From positions 1 through 64,000 of the forward strand of contig CALVUD010000008.1 of assembly GCA_944363505.1 (NCBI GenBank): DNA of 64,000 nt, in the 5' to 3' direction. The stretch is from an uncultured Clostridia bacterium. GTDB taxonomy: Bacteria > Bacillota > Clostridia > Christensenellales > DTU072. Shown here piece after piece: positions 8,362 through 17,254 of the stretch (within the stretch, counting starts at the first letter, position 1; each line of letters opens with the position of its first letter). The notes beneath the pieces were generated by a model, which saw only the letters and a program-made list of their open reading frames with translations, had not been told where the DNA came from and made no database searches. The translations under genes were made by a program, and so were the position numbers.

Positions 8362-8393
8362 ACAAAAATTCGTTCACAATCACCTTCTCATAA

Positions 8394-8434
8394 GCAAACG
8401 CGCCCTCCCGTCCGAATAGAGTGGGCGCGTTTGC
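8394..8434. terminator. Hairpin between convergent genes
   Basis: A perfect 12-bp stem (GCAAACGCGCCC / GGGCGCGTTTGC) sits between the stops of the exporter operon and the convergent glycosyltransferase. T runs are weak on both sides, so termination in both directions is likely but not certain. Confidence 0.55.
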
Positions 8435-8447
8435 GTTAATGGTAGTT

Positions 8448-10172
8448 TCAGTTTTTGGGCGTGTCTTGCCGATAGCTCTTAGCGGCTTTAAAATACTTGA
8501 ACATCATAGCGAACGAAATGCGGATTATTTTGCCCCAACCGTAAAACAGTTTTCCTTTGTTTATTTCGCTGACGAACGCCTGACGAGTATACGGATTGTA
8601 ATTCACGACCTTGCGCGTCAAATAAAAGTTTACGGGCTTTGGATATACCATATCCGCGATACAGGTTTCCCTATAGAACTTTTTGGGTACGAGGTATCCG
8701 TTCAGGGTAACTACTTCTAAAAACTTTTTCGTGCGCTCCCGTTTCGATTTTGCCAGCGCTTCGTCTATATTGCCCGTATACCCGGGAACGGCTTCGCTCA
8801 CGGGCAGCATTGCCGGAAAACGCTCCCGATACTTATTGAATAACGCCTTGTAATCGATGCTCCCGACATAATCGGCGCCTTTCAGAAAGTGCTCGCATGC
8901 CGCCGCAATCATGTCTATATGGAAATATCTGTACTCCACCAGCGCTTTGGCGATCGCCCTGACCATCTTGAACCAGTTCGAGAAAAAGCCTTTGCCGCGG
9001 GGATACCTCGCGTTGACGATAAGTTCGTTGCGCTTGACGAAATATTCGAGGATGGGATTGAACTTATAGTCGAAACTTTCGTGCCATACCCCGATGCCGT
9101 TTACGGCTATAACGCCTTCGGAGGCGCGCAAGCCGTATTCGACGTCGTCGCATTTGATGAACAGCATCTCCAGGGGCAAGCCTTTTTCGCGTGCCGCGGC
9201 AACGGACAAACACATATACCACCAGGCGTTGTAATCCGAACGAATATCGCGTTCGTTTTCCAAAAGACCGCTAACGGATTCCAGATTTACGTTTTTCAGG
9301 TTCCCTTTCAGAATATTTCCCAACCATCTGCCGCCAAATTCGTGCTGTAAGCACGGCTCGGTCAGGCTGAGCATCGCGCCGCCTATCATATACCCGCTAT
9401 ATTCTTCTTTCATGGCGCATAGAAGCGAATACGTTCTGTCGATTACGGAGGGCATGAACACTATGTCGTCGTCCATGAAAAGGAAATGGGTATAGTTTTC
9501 CGGCGACGCCATGACTTCTTTCAGACCGCGGGTGAATCCGCCCGTTCCGCCCGTGTTTTCGTTGGGGATCAGTTTAACGAACGCGGGCAGATCTTCCTCG
9601 GACAGCGTTTGACCGTTGTCCACCACGAAAAATCCCGCTCTGTCGGTAAACGCCGGGTTTTCCCGTATATATTCGCCTATAAAGCCCATGTTTCTTTTGA
9701 CGTATTCTTCCCGCCGATAGGTGCAAACGACGATACCTATTTTTAATTTGCGTTTCGGTGTTTCCGTGACGAAACCGCCGCCGTAAAGCACGCTCGGGGC
9801 GTGCGCCGTAATTTTAACGTAAAGATATCCTTCCGTTCCCGAACAATCGGGGACGTCGAAAACGATCAGGTTTTTTGAAACCGAAGCCGCGCGCTCCGTC
9901 CGTAACGCCTTGTCTTCCGATGCGGTCGCAAGTCTTAATTCTGCGGTGATTTCTCCCGAAAAAGCGATTTCCGCTTTCAGGTTATCGGTATTGACGAATT
10001 TAAAATGTTTACAGGAAAACAGGTTATAGAACGCGTCGGTCGAAACCGAAGCGCCCTCGGGCAAAAGGATTTCGTCGTTAACGCATTCGGCGCCGCCGAA
10101 AAGTCGGTAATACAGTTTTTCCGAACCCGGGACAGGCACACGGGAAAGCAGTTTGAACTTAACCAGATACAT
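8448..10172 (-). CDS. GlfT2-like family 2 glycosyltransferase
   Basis: This 574-residue enzyme resembles the galactofuranosyltransferase GlfT2 class. An N-terminal beta domain (about 1-140) precedes a GT-A fold starting KIGIVVCTYRREEYV (144-158), with the DDD metal-binding motif at 234-236, a second acidic pair at 342-343 and the likely catalytic-site WHE at 363-365, followed by a helical C-terminal domain. It should use a nucleotide-sugar at the inner membrane face to extend a surface polysaccharide; galactofuranose is only a guess from family. The start ATG follows AAGGAATATTA. Its own promoter (10322-10351) gives a 140-nt GC-rich leader. Its base composition is like the chromosome, unlike its paralogue at 14982-16808. 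Confidence 0.82.
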   Translation of the reverse strand: MYLVKFKLLSRVPVPGSEKLYYRLFGGAECVNDEILLPEGASVSTDAFYNLFSCKHFKFVNTDNLKAEIAFSGEITAELRLATASEDKALRTERAASVSKNLIVFDVPDCSGTEGYLYVKITAHAPSVLYGGGFVTETPKRKLKIGIVVCTYRREEYVKRNMGFIGEYIRENPAFTDRAGFFVVDNGQTLSEEDLPAFVKLIPNENTGGTGGFTRGLKEVMASPENYTHFLFMDDDIVFMPSVIDRTYSLLCAMKEEYSGYMIGGAMLSLTEPCLQHEFGGRWLGNILKGNLKNVNLESVSGLLENERDIRSDYNAWWYMCLSVAAAREKGLPLEMLFIKCDDVEYGLRASEGVIAVNGIGVWHESFDYKFNPILEYFVKRNELIVNARYPRGKGFFSNWFKMVRAIAKALVEYRYFHIDMIAAACEHFLKGADYVGSIDYKALFNKYRERFPAMLPVSEAVPGYTGNIDEALAKSKRERTKKFLEVVTLNGYLVPKKFYRETCIADMVYPKPVNFYLTRKVVNYNPYTRQAFVSEINKGKLFYGWGKIIRISFAMMFKYFKAAKSYRQDTPKN

Positions 10173-10321
10173 TAATATTCCTTAGAGCGACGTATGGGCG
10201 CGAACGCAGCCGTGCGTCAGGTACACAGGCGCAACAGCCGAAGCATACAAACGCCCGAGAATCGCGCCGACAAACCGAGCAAGCCGAACGCATTAGCCGT
10301 CCACTCATTCCACTATAAGTT

Positions 10322-10351
10322 ATAATACAATAATTTCTGAGTTTTAGTCAA
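10322..10351 (-). promoter_or_regulatory. Promoter of the first glycosyltransferase gene
   Basis: On the minus strand TTGACT, 18 nt, TATTAT. The transcribed leader from about 10315 to 10173 is noticeably GC-rich compared with the AT-rich sequence just upstream, and marks the edge of the AT-rich island. Confidence 0.55.
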
Positions 10352-10391
10352 GTAAAGCAAAATGCATTATGAATTCAATATATTGAAAGGT

Positions 10392-12236
10392 TTAATCGTC
10401 TTGGGTAGGTTTATAAAAATTGTTAAATACATATTCATCTTGATCTATTGTATGAATAAAATTATCTCGCGACCATGCCCGATTTCTTTTAATAACTCTA
10501 GCCGGACTTCCCGCCGCTATGCAATTATTTGGAAGTTTTCCCGTAACCAATCCACAGGCTCCGATAATACTGCCGTCACCTATATTGGCGCCGCCCAATA
10601 ACGTACAGTTTCTGCCTATCCAAACATGATCCCCGACATAAATATCGTTTTTTTCTGGCAACCTTTCTTCTTTAGATGTATCAAAAATCGCATGACCGTT
10701 ACCTGGGTGAAAACAAACATTCTCTGCAAATAGGCAGTCTTTCCCGATACTTAATTTACTAAAAGCTGTAGAATTTATAGAAAAACCATTGACGAATTCC
10801 GTTTTTTCTTCTATGCTTATTCCCGAACAATGTCTTGCTCTTATCTCGCCCCCGCCTCCAAGTGCTTTTACTCCTTCACCTATCCATACATAAGAGTATG
10901 CCATTAAAACTATCGGTGCTCTCAAACTGTGTTTTCCACTACCTTTAACCGTTATATTGGCGCACATTCCCCAAATTTTCACACGCGGCAGTGGACTGTT
11001 TGTAATAATCTTATTACCCATAATATCTTCAAAATACCCCGTTATATTTTCCAGCAATATAGGCTTTGGCGTGAAGAAAAAGAAATTTCTATAAGGCGAG
11101 AAACCTATATTATATAGGGCTCGGAATATATTGCGTTCGGGCGTGGTTTGCGATTTTGAATTAGCCAAAAATTCCGGAACAGCTAAGACAATATCAGGAT
11201 TATGCTCTCGTATAGCCGATATTTGTGTAATAATATCTTCTATTTCGGTATTTTCGTCGTACTTAAAATATTTGTATATCGGCTTATGCAAAGCCTTTTC
11301 ATACGTATCCGCAAACTTCTTTGTTTGTGCAAGAAGCACGACGTCTTTATTGGGCACTCGTTCTTTTATGGCATTCACTACTTGTTCGCAGAATATTCTA
11401 TTATAAAGCGCATAAATTTCTGCCTCACATTTTTGTAGCAATGCTGCCAAACAACTTCCCTTATCATAAGCCTCCTTATTGACGATAAGCTTGCACGCAT
11501 TTATTAAATAATCATAGTACGGTTGACAAAAATGATATTCAAACGGAGCTAAACAAGCGGCATCACCTATTATTTTTCTCGGTGCTTCGATGTAAAGTAT
11601 ATCTTTGGATAACGCGGAATATATCTTGTCAATCAATAAATTTGTATTTCCGCTTATGCGAAAATTTGAGGTAACTAAAATATTGTTACCGTCAACATAA
11701 TTTGTTGCCAGTTTTGGTTTAAAAAGTACTACCTTTTCTCTTCCAAACGTGTCATATAATAGCTTTATATATTCGTTTACAACCGTTGATAGTTCTGAGT
11801 CGGAAAATTTTCTGATATCTGTGACTGTTTTCATTATTATCGGAGAATTAAATTCGGCCTTTACTGCCTCTTCTATAGAATGTTCGACATCCGGAGTACA
11901 ATATTTACGAGTAGTATAAGTAACTTGTTGACCGCTTTCCGTAATAAGAGTCGTTGCGTTTAACCGAAAATCGCTTAAATCGACCAATATGAGAGTGTCT
12001 TCCATATTAGTCGTAGAGTCCAAAATAGATTTTAATACCGTTCCGTTTAAATCACAAATCAGTTTATCTGCCGTCGGTTCACCTTTAAACAATGTTAACG
12101 GCCAATTATGGGTTTCTTCTTTCGCAGATTTCAAAATTGACAGCGGGCTGATAGATACAAAACTTTTAATAAGTTTATATCTTGCTTTTTGTATGGCGTC
12201 TACACCTATACATGAACCTAAAACAACAAATTCCAT
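10392..12236 (-). CDS. DUF6270-like protein fused to a hexapeptide-repeat acyltransferase
   Basis: This 614-residue two-part protein begins FVVLGSCIGVDAI, typical of DUF6270 proteins found in polysaccharide loci. The first 300-350 residues form that unit. The C-terminal part (about 430-600) is a left-handed beta-helix acyltransferase with isoleucine-rich hexapeptides (NDIYVGDHVWIGRNC, GGANIGDGSIIGACG) and the usual NCIAAGSPARVIK ending; a histidine lies in HPGNGHAIFD. It may O- or N-acetylate a sugar of the surface glycan, while the N-terminal unit could act on the same ester. It lies 5 nt after the pyruvyltransferase fusion gene in an AT-rich operon. Start ATG follows AAGGAAATAGAAACT. The acyltransferase is secure; the role of the N-terminus is not. 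Confidence 0.75.
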   Translation of the reverse strand: MEFVVLGSCIGVDAIQKARYKLIKSFVSISPLSILKSAKEETHNWPLTLFKGEPTADKLICDLNGTVLKSILDSTTNMEDTLILVDLSDFRLNATTLITESGQQVTYTTRKYCTPDVEHSIEEAVKAEFNSPIIMKTVTDIRKFSDSELSTVVNEYIKLLYDTFGREKVVLFKPKLATNYVDGNNILVTSNFRISGNTNLLIDKIYSALSKDILYIEAPRKIIGDAACLAPFEYHFCQPYYDYLINACKLIVNKEAYDKGSCLAALLQKCEAEIYALYNRIFCEQVVNAIKERVPNKDVVLLAQTKKFADTYEKALHKPIYKYFKYDENTEIEDIITQISAIREHNPDIVLAVPEFLANSKSQTTPERNIFRALYNIGFSPYRNFFFFTPKPILLENITGYFEDIMGNKIITNSPLPRVKIWGMCANITVKGSGKHSLRAPIVLMAYSYVWIGEGVKALGGGGEIRARHCSGISIEEKTEFVNGFSINSTAFSKLSIGKDCLFAENVCFHPGNGHAIFDTSKEERLPEKNDIYVGDHVWIGRNCTLLGGANIGDGSIIGACGLVTGKLPNNCIAAGSPARVIKRNRAWSRDNFIHTIDQDEYVFNNFYKPTQDD

Positions 12237-12241
12237 AGTTT

Positions 12242-14947
12242 CTATTTCCTTGTAGCGATAAAGCGCGATGTATGAGTGTCGAAACTGACCGTGTCGGTTA
12301 CATATTTTTGCGACACATCATATATGACGAAATTTAGTCCGCGCATATTTACAGAATATTCCTTACCATTAATAATTATTGAGGCATTATTCCCCTTATG
12401 AAGCGGCGCACTTTTAATAGAAACCCTTAGGTTGCCCTCGGCAAATTCATATGTCAACTGTTCTTCGAATCTACATTCTTCCTTAATTGTAACGCCTTTA
12501 TAAATCAAAGCGACATAACCGCACCAATGCGCATGAAGAAAATCTGCCGTTAAGCCAAGCTCATTGAGTTTAGCACATAATTCAGGGGTAAACGACAAAC
12601 CTGGAGTATCCTTTGCCGCAACCGCAATAACTAGATTTTCTTTTTGCTCAATCAAGTTGTTAATATAATTAAATATATTATATTCGGATATATAGCTTAA
12701 TCCTAAATATTTTAAGATTTTATTAAACTTACTCTGATTGCCCAAATTAATATCTCTTAGCTGTTTAGACAAAATATCATAATCTGAAAAAGCCTTTTTC
12801 TTCGGCTCCAGTTTTCCTTCCAACCACTTTTTACTTTTGATAATTTCAGGCTCTAGCTTATTATAAACTTTATCGTAATCGATATCAGCAAACAATTCGG
12901 GATTCGCGGAAATATCGTCAATATCGGAAATAAGTCTATCTTTCAGACCGCACAGATTTAATATACTTTCGAAACGTGCTACACCGCGTCCCTGATTTTT
13001 GATTGCGATAAAATTTTTTCGGAAAACTATCGCAAAACATACTCCGTGGAAGGAATCTGTAATGAGAATATCGCTATTTAATATGGAGGCTAATCTGTCT
13101 TCTATTTTGCCTGTTTCAATGTCCAAATTCCATTTTGTCTTAATGGATTTGTTGTCATAAAACATCTCGCTAAAAACATAAAAAGGTTTGGATAAAATCT
13201 TCTTGGCCGTTGTCAGAATATTAGCTTTGGCAACATTAGGATCCAAAATATAAGACGCAATATATCCTTTCTTCTTATTAAATTGTGCGCGCTCCGCTAA
13301 CTTTTTATAAATTTCGGGCGAACATAAAAAAACTGGATCGAGAACTTGCACCGCATCTATACCGAAAACATTTTTTGCTAAGTCCACTCCGCTTGATTCA
13401 CGAACGGAAAAAGCATCAAATTTCTTCATAAAATACGCCATTTCTGCTCTTTCCAATTCATCGCCGGTAAAAGTATCGTGACCAAAAGACGCGGCAAAAG
13501 CAATTTTAGTTTTATTATCGCTTACCCAATCTAGCGTGACATAGCGCGAAAAATTGTTGTACAAAGTGTGATGAAACATTTGATCTGATCCTACAACGAA
13601 GCAAGACGTTCTATCGTTCAATACACGCAAGCTGTTTTTATCTGAAATATCGTCATATATCACCGTTGAAGATTCAAACGGTGTCATATAGTATGATTTC
13701 GTTATTTTAGCAGGCGGATGTTTTGAAAATTTAGGACGTTCGACAAAAAAGCAGGTTTTACCCATTTCACGCAACGTATAATATAAACCCACGTAAGTTA
13801 ACGACCCGCCGAAATTTTCAACGGTAGGAATCCCGACTATTCCCACGTCGTAAAAATTATTGTTAGCGAGTTTGATTGACTGGCAAAAAGATTTTTTTTG
13901 CAAATGCGCAAAAAACAAATTTTTTTGTTTACTATGAGGATAATATTCGAATAAGCGATTGTATTTTTTCAAATCATCAACTGTGCAATCAAGTTTTTGC
14001 GATAAATACAATTCCTTTTCCACAGCTTCGTAAAGTTCCATTCCTCGATTACTGTTGACAAATACCAAAGACGTACCTTTCTCATCGTCCGAAAGAAAAT
14101 TCCTACAACCCCAAAAATCGCCTATAGTCATATCGGACAACTTAGGGAACGTACTGAATTTACAGTGCTCGCACGCATCGCGCAATGTCATACCTTTCTG
14201 AAATCCTATTTCAAATTCGTCTTCAGAGGCTAATGAACGCACATAATCGGCTTTGTTTCTGTATTTTATTTTTATTGCATCTGCGCGCCAGCCTAAGCTT
14301 TTGTCGCGGAATAAAACATCAGTAATAACGACGTCGTTTGCTTTCTCGTTAAGATACATCGTAAACAACTTTTGAGACGGAACTCCATGGCATATCAAAT
14401 CTACTGTTGTTAAATTTGCATATTCTCTTCTTAAAAAATTCTTTAACCCTGCAATATGACACGGGCAACCGAAAAACAACACTCTTAATTTTTTATCTAA
14501 GTCTTCTTTTACATTACGATATGTGAATTCTACATCGCTTTGCACATATTTAGATCCGCGACATGCGCCGATCTCGTCTAACGAAGTCATGCGTAAAAAT
14601 TTTACTTCCAGATCTTTGGTTAATGTAGTACCATAAACTATGCCGCCGTTTGAAATATGTTTGTGAGCCAAAACGGTATACATGCCTCCACTTGAGGACA
14701 GTATACGAATCTCGTCTTTGGCTCTAGCGGCGTAAATTGTCGGTACGGAGGAGTTAATTTTATAATTATTTACAGGACAAACCTTATTGCATAAATTACA
14801 GTCTACACAAAGTGACTCTTCAATTTCAGGAAATAAGAATGTGTGAAACTTCTCTTTAAGCGTGATGGCGTTCTGCGGGCATACATTTTGACAAGCTCCA
14901 CAACCTGTACATTTATTTAAAAAGTCTGCTTCAATAATTTTATGCAT
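12242..14947 (-). CDS. Ferredoxin/FrhB-polysaccharide pyruvyltransferase fusion with ILEI-like tail
   Basis: This 901-residue multidomain protein has, in order: a 2x[4Fe-4S] ferredoxin domain (C13, C16, C19, C23 and C47, C50, C53, C57); an F420-hydrogenase beta-subunit-like domain (about 75-345, with FFGCPCHIAGLKNFL at 158-172); a polysaccharide pyruvyltransferase domain (from about 365, starting VGIVGIPTVENFGGSL, with SFGH and DSFHG motifs); and a tail of about 140 residues resembling the ILEI/FAM3 fold. The first three often occur as neighbouring genes in glycan clusters, where the pyruvyltransferase adds pyruvate ketals to sugars. The redox part has no known role there. The ATG follows AAGGAAGGAATTTAAA. 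It is the second gene of the AT-rich operon, between a glycosyltransferase and an acyltransferase. Confidence 0.82.
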   Translation of the reverse strand: MHKIIEADFLNKCTGCGACQNVCPQNAITLKEKFHTFLFPEIEESLCVDCNLCNKVCPVNNYKINSSVPTIYAARAKDEIRILSSSGGMYTVLAHKHISNGGIVYGTTLTKDLEVKFLRMTSLDEIGACRGSKYVQSDVEFTYRNVKEDLDKKLRVLFFGCPCHIAGLKNFLRREYANLTTVDLICHGVPSQKLFTMYLNEKANDVVITDVLFRDKSLGWRADAIKIKYRNKADYVRSLASEDEFEIGFQKGMTLRDACEHCKFSTFPKLSDMTIGDFWGCRNFLSDDEKGTSLVFVNSNRGMELYEAVEKELYLSQKLDCTVDDLKKYNRLFEYYPHSKQKNLFFAHLQKKSFCQSIKLANNNFYDVGIVGIPTVENFGGSLTYVGLYYTLREMGKTCFFVERPKFSKHPPAKITKSYYMTPFESSTVIYDDISDKNSLRVLNDRTSCFVVGSDQMFHHTLYNNFSRYVTLDWVSDNKTKIAFAASFGHDTFTGDELERAEMAYFMKKFDAFSVRESSGVDLAKNVFGIDAVQVLDPVFLCSPEIYKKLAERAQFNKKKGYIASYILDPNVAKANILTTAKKILSKPFYVFSEMFYDNKSIKTKWNLDIETGKIEDRLASILNSDILITDSFHGVCFAIVFRKNFIAIKNQGRGVARFESILNLCGLKDRLISDIDDISANPELFADIDYDKVYNKLEPEIIKSKKWLEGKLEPKKKAFSDYDILSKQLRDINLGNQSKFNKILKYLGLSYISEYNIFNYINNLIEQKENLVIAVAAKDTPGLSFTPELCAKLNELGLTADFLHAHWCGYVALIYKGVTIKEECRFEEQLTYEFAEGNLRVSIKSAPLHKGNNASIIINGKEYSVNMRGLNFVIYDVSQKYVTDTVSFDTHTSRFIATRK

Positions 14948-14981
14948 TTTAAATTCCTTCCTTAATAATTTTGTTTAATGG

Positions 14982-16808
14982 TCAATCCAACTTCAATTGT
15001 CCACGCCACAAATCGAAATTCCAAAGTTCTTCCCTGCGTTCAAAGAACTCCTTTTTAGCGATCTCATAGCATTTCAATATGTTTTTTCTTGTTTTTAGAT
15101 ATAATTTTGCAGAATGTATGAATTTTTTTATACTTCTTTGTAGTATAAAGCCTCGTTTAGAATTGACTTCATATCTCACAAGAAATTTTTTCCTGTACGT
15201 TTGCTCGTAAGATCCTCCCCACATACCTAAAACCGCATATCCTCGCGAAGGCAAGAACAATCCGTTTATCGTATATTTTGCAATCCACTTTTGCATTTTC
15301 GACCAATGGGGATTGTATCCAATATCATGATAATATTGATCGTCGGTAACATCCAACTGTAATTCAGTGGCAGACACCATTTTGTAATTTTCCGGTGCTA
15401 TTTTCTTATGTAATTCAGCTAAGTCTATAGATTTGAAATAATCGACTCCCTTAACAAAATCGTTGATTGCATTGCAAAAATGCTTTATTTCCAAATACTT
15501 ATAGTTGCAAACATAATGTTTAAAGTAACCGTTCAACAATGCTAAAATTCGTTCCTTACTTACTTTAACACCATGTACTGACGCCGAAACAAGATAATTC
15601 CTTACAGTATAATATTCGTTAGGCGCCGAATACTTTGACTCAAAAGATTCATGCCAAACATTTATTCCGTTAATCAAAATCAATGATTTAAGATTACGGA
15701 TACTAAATTCTATATCGTCGCTTTTAATAAAAAACGGTAACGCTAAATTATCATAACTGATAATCGACATTGGAATAGTACAATACCACCAGGCCTGGTA
15801 ATTTGCGTCTGTGAAATTCTCATTTTCGAGAATATCTTTAATATTAATCATATTCCTGTTGTTGTTGTATGTTTCGACAAAGCTTTCACATCTGTCGCCA
15901 TGCCAAAACTCCCCGCTTGCATGCTGAATATTGGGATGACTCATTTTAAACATAGCTCCGCCGATAAAAGCATCTATATACTGGGGTTTCAATAACGTCA
16001 ATATTCTGTATGTTTTAACTATTGCTGCTGGATCAAATTTTACGTCATCGTCCATTAACAATAAATGCGTAAGTTTATCATCGTTATTCTCATTGTATCG
16101 TAAAGCCTCTATCATACAACGAGTAAACCCGCCGGAGCCTCCGGAGTTTTTATTTCCAACCAAGTGAATATGCTTTTCTCCGTCAAATACATTCCCCAAT
16201 GTCTGTGCATTATCAGAGATAAATATTTCCAATTTATCCTTCATAATGCATTGTTCATCGTTAAAAATGTACTTTTTAATATTGTTTATATTGTTTTTTA
16301 CATATTCCTCACGTTTAAAAGTGCATATTCCTATACCAATTTTTACAGGAGACTCCTCTTTGACTTCTCCGACATATGCACCCTCATAAAATACTCCGCC
16401 CTCATCAAAACTTTCTATTACAAAAGCCAAACTTCCCCACGGATTGTCCGTAACATATGGGAAAACAAATTCTCCTGCTTCTGGCGAAAATATTTTTTCT
16501 TGATTCAATGTGCGATATTGAACTTTCCCGCCTTCTTCAATCCACATGTGTATTAAACTTACAAGAAAATTCCCTTTAATTTTTATTTTTAACTTATAAC
16601 TGGAATTTGCATAAGTATATTTAATCCATTTTAATATCGAAAACGCATTAAAATATGTATCAAAAGCAATTCTTTGATGACTATGTAAAACGATTATATC
16701 ATGATAAATTTTGTCGCTTGTAGGAATACCTATTTTTCTGTAATATAATTCCTCACAATCGCAAACCGTTGCTTTAGGTAATATTATCTTTTGAAGTTCA
16801 ATTTCCAC
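14982..16808 (-). CDS. GlfT2-like family 2 glycosyltransferase (AT-rich paralogue)
   Basis: This 608-residue protein has the same plan as the enzyme at 8448-10172: N-terminal beta domain, GT-A core from KIGIGICTFKREEYV (156-170), DDD at 253-255, acidic pair at 364-365 and WHESF around 385. It should transfer a sugar to a growing surface glycan at the inner membrane. Starts at GTG behind GAGGAGATAAGACT. It is first in the AT-rich operon and has its own promoter. Its composition and codon choice (AAT, AAA, TTA, ATA) differ sharply from the GC-richer paralogue, suggesting that this gene and the next two arrived together by transfer. Donor sugar unknown. Confidence 0.82.
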   Translation of the reverse strand: MEIELQKIILPKATVCDCEELYYRKIGIPTSDKIYHDIIVLHSHQRIAFDTYFNAFSILKWIKYTYANSSYKLKIKIKGNFLVSLIHMWIEEGGKVQYRTLNQEKIFSPEAGEFVFPYVTDNPWGSLAFVIESFDEGGVFYEGAYVGEVKEESPVKIGIGICTFKREEYVKNNINNIKKYIFNDEQCIMKDKLEIFISDNAQTLGNVFDGEKHIHLVGNKNSGGSGGFTRCMIEALRYNENNDDKLTHLLLMDDDVKFDPAAIVKTYRILTLLKPQYIDAFIGGAMFKMSHPNIQHASGEFWHGDRCESFVETYNNNRNMINIKDILENENFTDANYQAWWYCTIPMSIISYDNLALPFFIKSDDIEFSIRNLKSLILINGINVWHESFESKYSAPNEYYTVRNYLVSASVHGVKVSKERILALLNGYFKHYVCNYKYLEIKHFCNAINDFVKGVDYFKSIDLAELHKKIAPENYKMVSATELQLDVTDDQYYHDIGYNPHWSKMQKWIAKYTINGLFLPSRGYAVLGMWGGSYEQTYRKKFLVRYEVNSKRGFILQRSIKKFIHSAKLYLKTRKNILKCYEIAKKEFFERREELWNFDLWRGQLKLD

Positions 16809-16859
16809 AGTCTTATCTCCTCAATTTTTAAAGTTATTTATTCTTCATTTATTATTCTA

Positions 16860-16888
16860 AGTTTACATAATATTATAAAAATTGTCAA
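16860..16888 (-). promoter_or_regulatory. Promoter of the AT-rich glycan operon
   Basis: On the minus strand TTGACA, 17 nt, TAAACT, about 45 nt before the GTG start. It is in a very AT-rich tract, so chance matches are possible. Confidence 0.45.
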
Positions 16889-17254
16889 ATTAATTTGTTT
16901 TAGATAGACACTATATAGAATAAAAAACTCAATTTTAATTTAATATAAAATAAATTTGATTACAAAGTTAGTTTAATAATCAATTATAGTTTAGTAATTA
17001 TTATGATAAATAAATATTCTTATATAATTTTGAACTCAATACTTAATGGTTTTATCTTTTGACTAAAAGTTATCGATCAATCGATTCATACTTGCAATAT
17101 GTATAAGTTTATAGTATTCTTTAACTGAACTATTGTCGCGGGGCGGAATGTTTTTAATATGATGCCTTGCAAATAATTATTCAAACAGGTATCCGATGTT
17201 TTTAATTAGGATGCCTGAAATAGAATATAACGTTTTGCTCTCGAGGAGGAATAT
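16889..17254. other. AT-rich intergenic region upstream of the RadC-like gene
   Basis: No gene, tRNA or hairpin with a T run is evident here. The first 200 nt are extremely AT-rich, matching the glycan island. The last 110 nt hold a 20-nt imperfect direct repeat (17148-17216). A weak TTGCAA, 17 nt, TATCCG promoter candidate lies at 17167-17195, but it is not convincing. Confidence 0.5.
17148..17216 (+). repeat. Imperfect direct repeat upstream of the RadC-like gene
   Basis: Two copies of ATGTTTTTAAT followed by GATGCCT (17148-17167 and 17196-17216) are about 48 nt apart and differ by a few bases. Their position just before a coding region suggests a regulator-binding pair or a local duplication. 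Confidence 0.5.

Noticed and set aside
10173..10391. Small gene in the spacer between the glycan genes
   Set aside because: The sequence has no start with a ribosome site; it is best read as a GC-rich leader plus a promoter.
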